Position numbers and translations under genes: made by a program
Shown here: positions 34,838 to 42,907 of the stretch, one piece after another
Numbering within the stretch: position 1 is the first letter of the stretch
How the letters are laid out: each line of letters starts with the position of its first letter
Notes under the pieces: model-generated
The model's database searches: none
What the model was told of the DNA's origin: nothing
What the model saw: only the letters and a program-made list of their open reading frames with translations
Assembly: GCF_042648505.1 (NCBI RefSeq)
Contig: NZ_JBHRXK010000002.1
Span: forward strand, 434,001 to 498,000
Source: Lysobacter_L cavernae
GTDB lineage: Bacteria > Pseudomonadota > Gammaproteobacteria > Xanthomonadales > Xanthomonadaceae
DNA: 64,000 nucleotides
Direction: 5' to 3'

Positions 34838-35682
34838 GCGTCGAGCGTGGCCTGCTCGGGCAGCCGCGCCAGGCGCAGCTGGAACAGGGTCTTGGTGACC
34901 AGCAGGCGCTCCTCGATCGGCTTTAGCACCAGGTCGTTGGCGCCGGCGCGCAGCAGCGCGCTCTGGTTGTCGGCGTTGGCGTCGCCGGTCATCACCAGCA
35001 CCGGCAGGCGGCGCTTGCCGTAGCCGAAGTCGTGGCGCACGCGATCGAGCAGGTCGTTGCCGCTGAGCGCGCCCTTCAGGTACACGTCGGTGAGCACGAG
35101 GTCGGCGCCGGGGTCATCATCGCCGCGGTGCGCTTCGAGGTGCTCCAGCGCTTCCTCGACGCCGATGAAGTGCAGCACGCCCAGGCCGTGGCGTTCGAGC
35201 ATGCGCTTGGTTGCCAGCGCCACCACCTTGCTGTCCTCGACGTAGAGCACGCGCGCGCCGGGAATCGGCTGCGGCTGCACGTAGCCGCGAATGAACGCCG
35301 CCAGCGCGGTGTGGCCGAGTGCCTTGTCGAAGTAGTCGGTGACGTCCTCGGTGAAGCGGCGCGCCTCCAGGTGCGCCTGGGCGTCGCCGGACACCACGAT
35401 CACCGGCACGTAGGCCTGGCCCGCGGCCTCACGCACGCTGCGCGCCAACGCCACGCCATCGCCGTCGGGCAGCACCAGCGAGGTGGTGACCAGGTCGACG
35501 GCGCCGGCGGCGAGCGCGGCGCGGGCTTCGGTGATGCCGCTGCAGGGCACGACGACCGCATCGGCAACCTCGCGCGCGAGCACGTCGCCGATCAGCTTGC
35601 GCACCAGTTTGGAACCGTCGACGACCATGATCCGCGGCGCGGCGGTGTCGAAGTGGCGCAGATCACGCGGGGAGGTCGTCAT
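34834..35682 (-). CDS. tandem-receiver response regulator, first receiver degenerate
   Basis: A 282-residue protein of two CheY-like receiver domains and no output domain. REC1 (about 16-135) has VVDGSK in place of an acidic pair and Ser68 where the phosphorylated Asp should be (DLVTTSLVLPD), so it is probably not phosphorylated. REC2 (about 143-275) keeps the acidic pair (YVEDSK), Asp199 (DLVLTDVYL), TGD and the conserved Lys in LVLKPI. Both ends overlap neighbours by 4 nt (ftsX upstream, ung downstream). It may act through protein contact, perhaps with a kinase elsewhere. Confidence 0.92.
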   Translation of the reverse strand: MTTSPRDLRHFDTAAPRIMVVDGSKLVRKLIGDVLAREVADAVVVPCSGITEARAALAAGAVDLVTTSLVLPDGDGVALARSVREAAGQAYVPVIVVSGDAQAHLEARRFTEDVTDYFDKALGHTALAAFIRGYVQPQPIPGARVLYVEDSKVVALATKRMLERHGLGVLHFIGVEEALEHLEAHRGDDDPGADLVLTDVYLKGALSGNDLLDRVRHDFGYGKRRLPVLVMTGDANADNQSALLRAGANDLVLKPIEERLLVTKTLFQLRLARLPEQATLDA

Positions 35683-36689
35683 GTCGAGGTCGGCCGGGTC
35701 TGGCGCAGGTAGTGGCCGGTGACAAAGCCGGCGCCGAGCCAGCCGAGCACGCCGGCGCCGAGCACGATCGCCGCCGCGTACGGCAGGGTGAAGCCCTGCA
35801 GCTCGAACGCGCTGCCGTAGCTGCTGGCCAGCTCGGCCAACGGCACGCGCAGGGCGAGGTCGGCGGCGGTCAGCAGCGCCAGCGCCAGCGCGCCGGCGAC
35901 CAGGCCGTAGCACGTGCCCAGGTACAGGAACGGCCGGCGGATGAAGCCGTCGCTGGCACCGAGCAGTTGCAGCACGCCGATCTCCTCGCGCCGCGACTGG
36001 ATGTCCAGGCGCACGGTATTGCCGACCACCAGCAACGCACCCAACCCGAGCAGCGCCGCCAGCACCCACGCCAGGCGCCCGCCGAAGCGCAGCCAGTTGT
36101 CGAGGCGCTGCCGCCAGCCGGCGTCGTGCTGGACCAGGTCGGCCTCGGGCAGGGTCTGCAGCGACGCGGCCAGCAAGGCCTCGTCGCCCTTGGGGGTGAC
36201 CAGCAGCAGGCTCGGCAGCGGGTTGCCCATCCCGTCGTCCAGCGACAGCGTCGCGATCGCTTCGCCCAGTCCGCTGCGGCTGCGCAGCTCGGCCAGGCCC
36301 TGTTCGGGCGTGCGCAGCTCCAGCGCGGCGACGTCGGCGCGGCCGCGCAGTTCGTCGGCCAATGCGCGGGCACGATCGAGCGCGACGTCGGTTTTCAGGA
36401 ACAGGCCGATCTGCCGCGACTGCTGCACGCTGCCTGTGAAGCGCTCGACGTTGGCCAGCGCCGCCCACAGCCCCAGCGGCAGCGCGATCGCCACCGCCAT
36501 CACGCCGATGGTGAGCGCGGTCGCCCACGGCTTGCCGAACATGCGGCCGAAGCTGGCGACCAGGCTGTAGAGGTGGTGATCGAACCAGGTGCCCAGCCGC
36601 GAGCGTGGCGGCTGCGGCCGCGCCGGGGCCGGGGCCGGGGCCGGGGCCGGGGCCGGGGCCGGGGCCGGCGTCATCGTCGGTGCGCTCAC
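35679..36689 (-). CDS. ftsX: cell-division ABC transporter permease FtsX
   Basis: A 336-residue inner-membrane protein that works with the FtsE ATPase at the divisome to activate peptidoglycan hydrolases. An N-terminal cytoplasmic tail of Pro-Ala repeats (encoded by seven GGGGCC units) is followed by TM1 (about 60-82), a periplasmic domain (about 90-200) and three helices (about 208-325). LGALLVVGNTVRLDIQSRREEIGVLQLLGAS is the family core. I favour the GTG at 36689, which overlaps the ftsE stop (GTGA); the ATG at 36674 is the alternative. Confidence 0.95.
   Translation of the reverse strand: MSAPTMTPAPAPAPAPAPAPAPARPQPPRSRLGTWFDHHLYSLVASFGRMFGKPWATALTIGVMAVAIALPLGLWAALANVERFTGSVQQSRQIGLFLKTDVALDRARALADELRGRADVAALELRTPEQGLAELRSRSGLGEAIATLSLDDGMGNPLPSLLLVTPKGDEALLAASLQTLPEADLVQHDAGWRQRLDNWLRFGGRLAWVLAALLGLGALLVVGNTVRLDIQSRREEIGVLQLLGASDGFIRRPFLYLGTCYGLVAGALALALLTAADLALRVPLAELASSYGSAFELQGFTLPYAAAIVLGAGVLGWLGAGFVTGHYLRQTRPTST
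36625..36666. repeat. hexanucleotide microsatellite, seven GGGGCC units
   Basis: Seven perfect tandem GGGGCC copies inside the 5' end of ftsX; the coding strand reads GGCCCC, encoding alternating Pro-Ala. The G-rich plus strand could form G-quadruplexes. Gain or loss of units keeps the frame, changing only tail length. Confidence 0.95.
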
Positions 36690-37372
36690 AGGGCCAGGTC
36701 CTCCGGCGAAATATCGTCGACCAGACGGCCCTGGTTGAGCACCAGCACCCGTTTCTTCATGCGTTTGACCAGAGCCAGGTCGTGGCTGGCGACCAGCACG
36801 CTGGTGCCGCGCTCGGGCAGCGACTCGAACAAGGCCATGATCTCGGCCGACAAGGTGGGGTCGAGGTTGCCGGTGGGTTCGTCCGCCACCAGCAGACGCG
36901 GCTCGCCGACGATGGCGCGGGCGATGCCGACGCGCTGCTGCTCGCCGGCCGACAGCTGCGTCGGCAGCGCCTTGGCGCGCGCGCCGAGGCCGACCTTGTC
37001 GAGCACGCCGCGCACGCGCTTGCCGATGTCGCCGCGACGCAGGCCGCGCAGGATCAGCGGCAGGGCGACGTTGTCGGCAACGCTGCGGTCGGCGAGCAGG
37101 CGGTGGTCCTGGAACACCACGCCGACGTCGCGCCGGTGCAGGGCGACGCGACCGCCGCGCACCTTGAGCAGGTTCTTTTCGCCGAACAGCACCGCGCCGC
37201 GACTCGGGCGTTCGCTGAGGTGGATCAGTTTCAGCAGCGTGCTCTTGCCAGCACCGGAGTGGCCGGTGACGAACAGCATCTCGCCCGGCGCCACCGCGAA
37301 GCTGACCTCGCTCAGCGCCTCGTGGCCGCTGCTGTACCGCTTGCTGACGTTGTCGAAGCGCAGGACGCTCAT
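36686..37372 (-). CDS. ftsE: cell-division ABC transporter ATPase FtsE
   Basis: A 228-residue ABC ATPase that partners FtsX. It shows Walker A GHSGAGKSTLLK, Q-loop region RDVGVVFQDH, ABC signature LSAGEQQRVGIARA, Walker B LLVADEPTGNLD and the H-loop LVASHD. It is the first gene of the ftsE-ftsX-receiver-ung group. The 239-nt region upstream holds the rhlB terminator hairpin. Confidence 0.98.
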   Translation of the reverse strand: MSVLRFDNVSKRYSSGHEALSEVSFAVAPGEMLFVTGHSGAGKSTLLKLIHLSERPSRGAVLFGEKNLLKVRGGRVALHRRDVGVVFQDHRLLADRSVADNVALPLILRGLRRGDIGKRVRGVLDKVGLGARAKALPTQLSAGEQQRVGIARAIVGEPRLLVADEPTGNLDPTLSAEIMALFESLPERGTSVLVASHDLALVKRMKKRVLVLNQGRLVDDISPEDLAL

Positions 37373-37532
37373 CGCTCACCGGTGCTTAAACGCGTGCCGA
37401 CCAGTATCGGCGGCGGCGGCGGCGATGGCTAGCGTGAATCCGGCGACGACGGCGAAATCGCGACGCGGTTCCGCGATCGTGTGCGTGATCCAGACCGCAG
37501 CCGATCACGCCGCACGCCGGCAGCGGCGACGT

Positions 37533-37566
37533 GGCGGATCACAGGTGCGTTGCACCTTGATCCGCC
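37533..37566 (-). terminator. terminator of rhlB
   Basis: GGCGGATCA (37533-37541) and AGGTGC (37543-37548) pair with GCACCT (37552-37557) and TGATCCGCC (37558-37566), giving a 15-bp stem with one bulged base. On the minus strand it lies 45 nt after the rhlB stop; no strong U-run. Confidence 0.5.
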
Positions 37567-37611
37567 CGTCTGGGCCACTGCGCTCGCGTGCCGGAGCGAC
37601 AGCGGTTGACC

Positions 37612-39351
37612 TCAGTGCTGCGAGCGCGGCGCGCGCGTGACCAGCGACTTCAGGCTGCGGCCGATGCGGCTGAGCAGGCCGGGCTTGGCATCGGCTGGCT
37701 TGGTGCTCGCCTGCCCAGCCACCGGTTTGGCGGCGACGTGGATGGCCTTGCCCGCTGCGGTCGGCGTTGCGGCAGCGGTCTCGCCACCTTCGATGCGACG
37801 GCCACCGCGACGGCGGCGGCGCTTGCGCGGCGCGCGCTCGCCCTCGGCGGCGGCCACGGTCGCAGCCAGGGTCGGCAGCGCGTCCGGGGCACTGGCTTCG
37901 GCCTGCGGGCGCGGCTTGCGCTCGCCGCGCGGCGGACGCGGCGCGCCGGCTTCGGCACCGGCTTCGCTGCGCGGACGCTCGCGACGCGGGCCACCTTCGC
38001 TGCGGCTGCCACCGCTGCGACGGCCAGCGCCAGCACCAGCGCTGCCGCTGCGACCGCCACCACGACGCGCGTCATCGGCGGCTTTCTGCTCGCGCGCCTC
38101 CTTGAAGATCGCGCCGATGCTTTCCTCCTCGACCGCCTCGCCGCCTTCCGGCACCACGCGCGGTGCGCGCGGCAGGGCCGTGAGCAGATCGGCATCGACC
38201 GTGGCCACCGGCAGCTTCTGCTCGATGTAGGCCTCGATGTCGGGCAGCGACATCGCATAGCGCTCGCAGGCAAAGCTGATCGCGTCGCCCTCGGCGCCCA
38301 GACGGGCGGTGCGGCCGATGCGGTGCACGTAGTCCTCGGCGTCGAACGGCAGGTCGTAGTTGTAAACGTGCGACACGCCGTCGATGTGCAGGCCGCGCGC
38401 GGCCACGTCGGTGGCGACCAGCAGTTCGAGCTGGCCCTTCTGGAACTTGTTGAGCAGCGACTCGCGCTTCTTCTGCGGTACGTCGCCCGACAGCACGCCA
38501 ACGCGGTAGCCGCCCTTCTCCAGCGCGCGCGCGACGCGTTCAACCCAGGCCTTGGTGTTGACGAACACCATCGTGCGCGCGCCTTCGCTGCGCGACAGCA
38601 GGCCGAGCAGCAGCGGGATCTTCTCCTCGTCGGCCGGGAAGTAGACCTTCTGCCGAACCTTGGCCGCGGTGATGAACTCGGTCTCGACCACAACCTTCTC
38701 GGGCTCGTTCATGTGCTCGTAGGCCAGTTCGAGCACGCGGTGGCTGAGCGTGGCCGAGAACAGCAGGGTCTGGCGCTCGGTGCGCACCGGCATCCGGCGC
38801 AGCAGGAAGCGGATGTCCTTGATGAAGCCCAGGTCGAACATGCGGTCGGCCTCGTCGAGCACGCACATCTCGCAGGCGTGCAACGACACCACCTTGTGCT
38901 GCTTGACGTAGTCGATCAGGCGGCCGGGGGTGGCGATGATGACGTCGGCGCCCTGCTGCAGCAGCTCGCGCTGCTTGTCGTAGTCGACGCCGCCGTAGAC
39001 CAGGGCGAACTTGAGGCCGAGCTGGCTGCCGAACTTGACCGCGTCCTTGTGGATCTGGATCGCCAGCTCGCGGGTCGGCGCCAGGATCAGCGCGCGCGGG
39101 TCCTCGGGCTTGCGCTCGGCCAGGGCCGGCTGGGTCAGCAGGCGGTTGATCACCGCGACCAGGAACGCCAGGGTCTTGCCGGTGCCAGTCTGGGCCTGGC
39201 CGGCGACGTCGCGGCCGTTCAGGGCCAGCGGCAGGGTCAGCGCCTGGATCGGCGTGCAGCGGGTGAAGCCGGCGGCTTCCAGGCCCGCGAGCAGGCTCGG
39301 GTGCAGGTCGAACGAGGAAAAGGAAACGTCGGTTAAGGGCTTGTCGCTCAT
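37612..39351 (-). CDS. rhlB: DEAD-box ATP-dependent RNA helicase RhlB
   Basis: A 579-residue helicase that assists RNase E in mRNA decay. It has the Q motif (GFTRCTPIQALTLPLAL), AQTGTGKTLAF, DEADRMFDLGF, SATLSHR, and HRIGRTARLG. The helicase core ends near residue 385; the remaining roughly 190 residues are a low-complexity Arg/Gly/Ala/Pro tail with basic patches (KRRRRRGGRR), typical of xanthomonad RhlB and likely RNA- or protein-binding. The gene diverges from trxA-rho, an arrangement shared with E. coli, which supports the name RhlB rather than RhlE. Confidence 0.95.
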   Translation of the reverse strand: MSDKPLTDVSFSSFDLHPSLLAGLEAAGFTRCTPIQALTLPLALNGRDVAGQAQTGTGKTLAFLVAVINRLLTQPALAERKPEDPRALILAPTRELAIQIHKDAVKFGSQLGLKFALVYGGVDYDKQRELLQQGADVIIATPGRLIDYVKQHKVVSLHACEMCVLDEADRMFDLGFIKDIRFLLRRMPVRTERQTLLFSATLSHRVLELAYEHMNEPEKVVVETEFITAAKVRQKVYFPADEEKIPLLLGLLSRSEGARTMVFVNTKAWVERVARALEKGGYRVGVLSGDVPQKKRESLLNKFQKGQLELLVATDVAARGLHIDGVSHVYNYDLPFDAEDYVHRIGRTARLGAEGDAISFACERYAMSLPDIEAYIEQKLPVATVDADLLTALPRAPRVVPEGGEAVEEESIGAIFKEAREQKAADDARRGGGRSGSAGAGAGRRSGGSRSEGGPRRERPRSEAGAEAGAPRPPRGERKPRPQAEASAPDALPTLAATVAAAEGERAPRKRRRRRGGRRIEGGETAAATPTAAGKAIHVAAKPVAGQASTKPADAKPGLLSRIGRSLKSLVTRAPRSQH

Positions 39352-39608
39352 TAGCTATGGACTGTCCGCGCGCAACACGCTGTTTTGCGTGGGTGCGCTT
39401 GCGTGGGTGGCGTCCGCATCGCAGACTGCCGGGGCCGATTTCCCCGATGACACACGGGAACTCGGCTCGGATGGAGGTCGGCGGAGGGCTTGAAGCCACC
39501 GCGGAACGCCCCAGTTTACCGTAATGCCCGACTCGGCAACGCCCGGCCCCCGGCGCACCCCATCCGCGTCACCCTGGCCGTACCGGTCCAACCCGCAGGA
39601 GATCCCCC

Positions 39609-39935
39609 GTGAGCGAGAAAGTTTTGCATGTCGGCGATGCCGATTTCGACGCCGCCGTACTGCAGTCGTCCGAACCGGTGCTGGTCGACTTCTGGGCCGA
39701 ATGGTGCGGCCCCTGCAAGATGATCGCGCCGGCCCTGGACGAGCTCGCCGAGGCCTATGACGGCAAGGTCAAGATCGCCAAGGTCAACGTCGACCACAAC
39801 CGCAGCACCGCGATGAAGTACCACGTGCGCTCGATCCCGATGCTGCTGCTGTTCAAGGACGGCCAGGTCCAGGCCACCCAGATCGGCGCGGTCGGCAAGG
39901 CCCAGCTGAGCCAGATGATCGACAAGGCGCTGTGA
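39609..39935 (+). CDS. trxA: thioredoxin 1
   Basis: A 108-residue disulfide reductant. The active site FWAEWCGPCKMIAPA has Cys33 and Cys36, and SIPMLLLFKDGQ provides the cis-proline. It starts at GTG 39609 with GCAGGAG 8 nt before it. It lies upstream of rho, as in E. coli and xanthomonads. The 257-nt spacer to rhlB (39352-39608) contains no gene I recognise and presumably both promoters. Confidence 0.98.
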   Translation: MSEKVLHVGDADFDAAVLQSSEPVLVDFWAEWCGPCKMIAPALDELAEAYDGKVKIAKVNVDHNRSTAMKYHVRSIPMLLLFKDGQVQATQIGAVGKAQLSQMIDKAL

Positions 39936-39977
39936 GCGCGCGGCTCGCTGGCCCGCCGCTGCGGCGGTGCCGGCGAG

Positions 39978-40012
39978 CCCCCCCCCCTGCACTCCCGACG
40001 CCGGGGTGCAGG
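39978..40012 (+). terminator. C10 run and hairpin after trxA
   Basis: A run of ten Cs (39978-39987) overlaps a hairpin: CCTGCAC (39986-39992) with GTGCAGG (40006-40012), extended by CCC/GGG past one bulged T. It has no U-run and lies in the 257-nt trxA-rho leader, so it may be an attenuator rather than a full stop. Confidence 0.45.
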
Positions 40013-40192
40013 CCCGCCGGGCCCGCCCGGCAACGTGAACGGTCCACCCGGCACCGCTTGCCGCGGCGCGATGGCAGTGCTAGTTTCGCTGTACCCGGCG
40101 CGTTTCAAGCGCCGCACCCCCTCTCGATAACCACGTCCCTGACGTCCCGCTCGCCGCACGCGAGCGCTCGCCGCTTAGCGAGGAATCCCTGC

Positions 40193-41872
40193 TTGTCCGA
40201 TAACACCCCCGACGCTGGCGACACCGCCGAAAAGCGCGTGCGTAAGCCGCGTGTCAGCAAGGCCGAGGCCGCTCCGGCCGCCGCCACCGAATCCAAACCC
40301 GCAGCGCCGGCCGCACCGCCGGCACCTGCGGCACCGGCGCCCGTCGCGGCGGCCAGTGAATCCGCCGCCTCTCCGGCACCCTCCGGCGGCGACAACGCCC
40401 CGGCCCAGGGCGGCGAAGGCGGCCAAGGCGCGCGCGAACCGCGCGCGAACGTCGAAGGCGACAACCGCGGCGGCAACCGCCGTGACCGCTTCCGCAACCG
40501 CCGTGACCGTGACCGCAACCGCGGCCGGGACGGCGGCATGCAGGACGAGGGCGGCAACGGCGAGAACTTCGTGCCGCGTCCGCACCCGCAGGTGCCGGAA
40601 GGCTTCCCGCAGTACTCGCTGAGCGACCTCAAGTGGATGCCGGCGGCGAAACTGCTCGACCTGGCCGAGCAACTGAACATCCACGAAGGCGTCGCCCGCG
40701 CCCGCAAGCAGGACGTGATCTTCGCCCTGCTCAAGGTGCTGACCCGCCACGGCGAAGGCGTCGCCGCCGACGGCGTGCTGGAAATCCTGCCGGACGGCTT
40801 CGGCTTCCTGCGCGCGGCCGAGGCCTCGTACCTGGCCGGCCCGGACGACACCTACATCTCGCCCAGCCAGATCCGCCGCTTCAACCTGCGTACCGGCGAC
40901 CACCTGTCGGGCCGCATCCGCTTCCCGAAGGACGGCGAGCGCTACTTCGCCCTGTCGATCGTCGACACGATCAACGGCGAGCCGCTGGAAGCGTCGAAGA
41001 ACAAGGTGCTGTTCGAGAACCTGACGGCGCTGTTCCCGCGTCGCAAGTTCAAGCTCGAGCGCGGCGACGGTTCGACCGAGGACATCACCGGCCGCATCCT
41101 CGACCTGATGGCGCCGCAGGGCAAAGGCCAGCGTGCATTGATCGTGTCGCCGCCGAAGGCCGGCAAGACGATGATGATGCAGCAGATCGCCACGGCCATC
41201 ACCTACAACCACCCCGACGTGCACCTGATCGTGCTGCTGATCGACGAGCGCCCCGAGGAAGTCACCGACATGCAGCGCACCGTGCGCGGCGAGGTGATCA
41301 GCTCGACCTTCGACGAGCCGGCCGGCCGCCACGTGCAGGTCGCCGAGATGGTGATCGAGCGCGCCAAGCGCCTGGTCGAGCACAAGAAGGACGTCGTGAT
41401 CCTGCTCGACTCGATCACCCGCCTGGCCCGTGCCTACAACAACGTCGTGCCGTCGTCGGGCAAGGTGCTGTCGGGCGGTGTCGACGCCAACGCGCTGCAC
41501 CGCCCGAAGCGCTTCTTCGGCGCCGCGCGCAACGTCGAGGAAGGCGGCTCGCTGACCATCATTGCCACCGCCTTGATCGACACCGGCAGCAAGATGGACG
41601 AGGTGATCTACGAGGAGTTCAAGGGCACCGGCAACTCGGAAGTCCACCTCAACCGCCGCATCGCCGAGAAGCGCGTCTACCCGGCCATCGACATCAACCG
41701 CTCCGGCACCCGCCGCGAGGATTACCTGATCGAGCCGGAGCTGCTGCAGAAAATCTGGATCCTGCGCAAGCTGCTGCACGGCATGGACGAGATCGGCGCG
41801 ATGGAGTTCCTGCTGGACAAGATGAAGACCACCAAGAGCAACGACGAGTTCTTCAGCTCGATGAAGCGCTGA
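40193..41872 (+). CDS. rho: transcription termination factor Rho with long N-terminal extension
   Basis: A 559-residue hexameric RNA helicase that ends transcription at C-rich sites. The canonical protein starts near residue 139 (SLSDLKWMPAAKLLDLAEQL). The RNP-like GFGFLR follows, then Walker A PPKAGKTMMMQ near 320, and the Q/R loops SSGKVLSGGVDANAL and GSLTIIATALIDTGSKMDE. Before it lie about 138 residues of Ala/Pro-rich then Arg/Asn/Gly-rich disordered sequence (NRRDRFRNRRDRDRNRG). The start is TTG 40193, the only one with AGGA upstream (40181-40184); no ATG fits. Confidence 0.96.
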   Translation: MSDNTPDAGDTAEKRVRKPRVSKAEAAPAAATESKPAAPAAPPAPAAPAPVAAASESAASPAPSGGDNAPAQGGEGGQGAREPRANVEGDNRGGNRRDRFRNRRDRDRNRGRDGGMQDEGGNGENFVPRPHPQVPEGFPQYSLSDLKWMPAAKLLDLAEQLNIHEGVARARKQDVIFALLKVLTRHGEGVAADGVLEILPDGFGFLRAAEASYLAGPDDTYISPSQIRRFNLRTGDHLSGRIRFPKDGERYFALSIVDTINGEPLEASKNKVLFENLTALFPRRKFKLERGDGSTEDITGRILDLMAPQGKGQRALIVSPPKAGKTMMMQQIATAITYNHPDVHLIVLLIDERPEEVTDMQRTVRGEVISSTFDEPAGRHVQVAEMVIERAKRLVEHKKDVVILLDSITRLARAYNNVVPSSGKVLSGGVDANALHRPKRFFGAARNVEEGGSLTIIATALIDTGSKMDEVIYEEFKGTGNSEVHLNRRIAEKRVYPAIDINRSGTRREDYLIEPELLQKIWILRKLLHGMDEIGAMEFLLDKMKTTKSNDEFFSSMKR

Positions 41873-41900
41873 GCTAGCAAAGATCCTGCCGCTCGCAATA

Positions 41901-41936
41901 CGCACAACGCCGGCCTCGTGCCGGCGTTGTGCGTTT
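41901..41936 (+). terminator. rho terminator
   Basis: A perfect 14-bp stem (41901-41914 with 41920-41933), CTCGT loop, followed by TTT. It ends rho and, read in reverse, lies just beyond the TonB-C gene, so it probably acts on both convergent genes. Confidence 0.75.
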
Positions 41937-41941
41937 GTGGG

Positions 41942-42793
41942 TCAGCTGCCGCCCAGCGGCGTCTTCAGCTGCAGGCCGCTGTCGAGTGGATAGACGCCGC
42001 CCGCGACCAGGGCATCGGCGCCGGCGCCGGAGATCTCGGTCCGCCACGGAATCAGCTGTCGCGGCCCAGGCACGTAGGTGGTCCAGGCGTAATCCTTTGG
42101 CTCCGCCTGACCGGGTGCGATGAAATCCACCGGCACGCGCACCGACCAGTAAGGTGCAGCCACCTCCTCACCTTCCGTCGGCGGCGTGAACGTCCACTTC
42201 ATGGCGGCCGCCATGGCCGACTTGGCCAGCATGTCGCGCCAGCGGGTCATCGCGTACCCGTTGGTCACTACGCGCAAATTGACCTGCTCGGCGACTGCAT
42301 CAATGACCTGTCCATCACGGCCAACCTTGAGCACGAGGTACACCGAGCCGCCGACACCGGCGTATGCCGCCTTCTCCGGGTATCGCGGTGGCGTCAATCG
42401 ATCCTTGCTCCGGACCGTCTGGGTATCCGGCTGTTCCTGCCCGAACTGCGCACCGCGTATGTCCACGGCGAAATTCCCGTCGTCAAGTTTCCTGGCGACG
42501 ATGCGTATGCTCATGTTCGCGCGGGCACGTTGCGTACCCTCCTTCAACTTGATCGGCTCGAAGCGCCATTGCGGCACGGCCTTCCCGATCATGGCGACGA
42601 TGCCCACTGGCAATTCGGACTCCCGCTCGAGCGTGTGCGCGGCAACGCTGCCGTCGGCATTGATGTCGATCGCGCCCTTCACCAGCAGGCTCGACTCGAT
42701 CTGCTTGCGCACATCCCCCGGTTTTCCGCCCTCGCCCCAGGCCAGGCCCGTTACCAGCAACAACCCCAAAGCCCAGCCGCCCAGCTTACGCAT
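41942..42793 (-). CDS. periplasmic protein with TonB C-terminal-like domain
   Basis: A 283-residue exported protein. A signal peptide (about 1-20, ending GLAWG) is followed by a first half without recognised motifs (about 30-110). A TonB_C-like domain (about 125-215) has PPRYPEKAAYAGVGGSVYLVLKVGRDGQVIDA, here cited only to place it, and AMKWTFTPP. It lacks the N-terminal membrane helix and Pro-rich rod of true TonB, so it is more likely a soluble TonB-C family protein of unknown partner. It converges on rho. Confidence 0.85.
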   Translation of the reverse strand: MRKLGGWALGLLLVTGLAWGEGGKPGDVRKQIESSLLVKGAIDINADGSVAAHTLERESELPVGIVAMIGKAVPQWRFEPIKLKEGTQRARANMSIRIVARKLDDGNFAVDIRGAQFGQEQPDTQTVRSKDRLTPPRYPEKAAYAGVGGSVYLVLKVGRDGQVIDAVAEQVNLRVVTNGYAMTRWRDMLAKSAMAAAMKWTFTPPTEGEEVAAPYWSVRVPVDFIAPGQAEPKDYAWTTYVPGPRQLIPWRTEISGAGADALVAGGVYPLDSGLQLKTPLGGS

Positions 42794-42907
42794 GTCGCCT
42801 TCCCCGTCAGTGCATTCCGTTGGCCCCATCACAACCTGCATCGCGCACGGAATCAAGCACGCGGGCCGGTCGTCATTGCGGGGCATAATCGGCCCTCGGA
42901 GGTGACG

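Noticed and set aside
36625..36666. Phase-variable on/off switch in ftsX
   Set aside because: The unit is six bases, so copy changes keep the reading frame and would only alter tail length.
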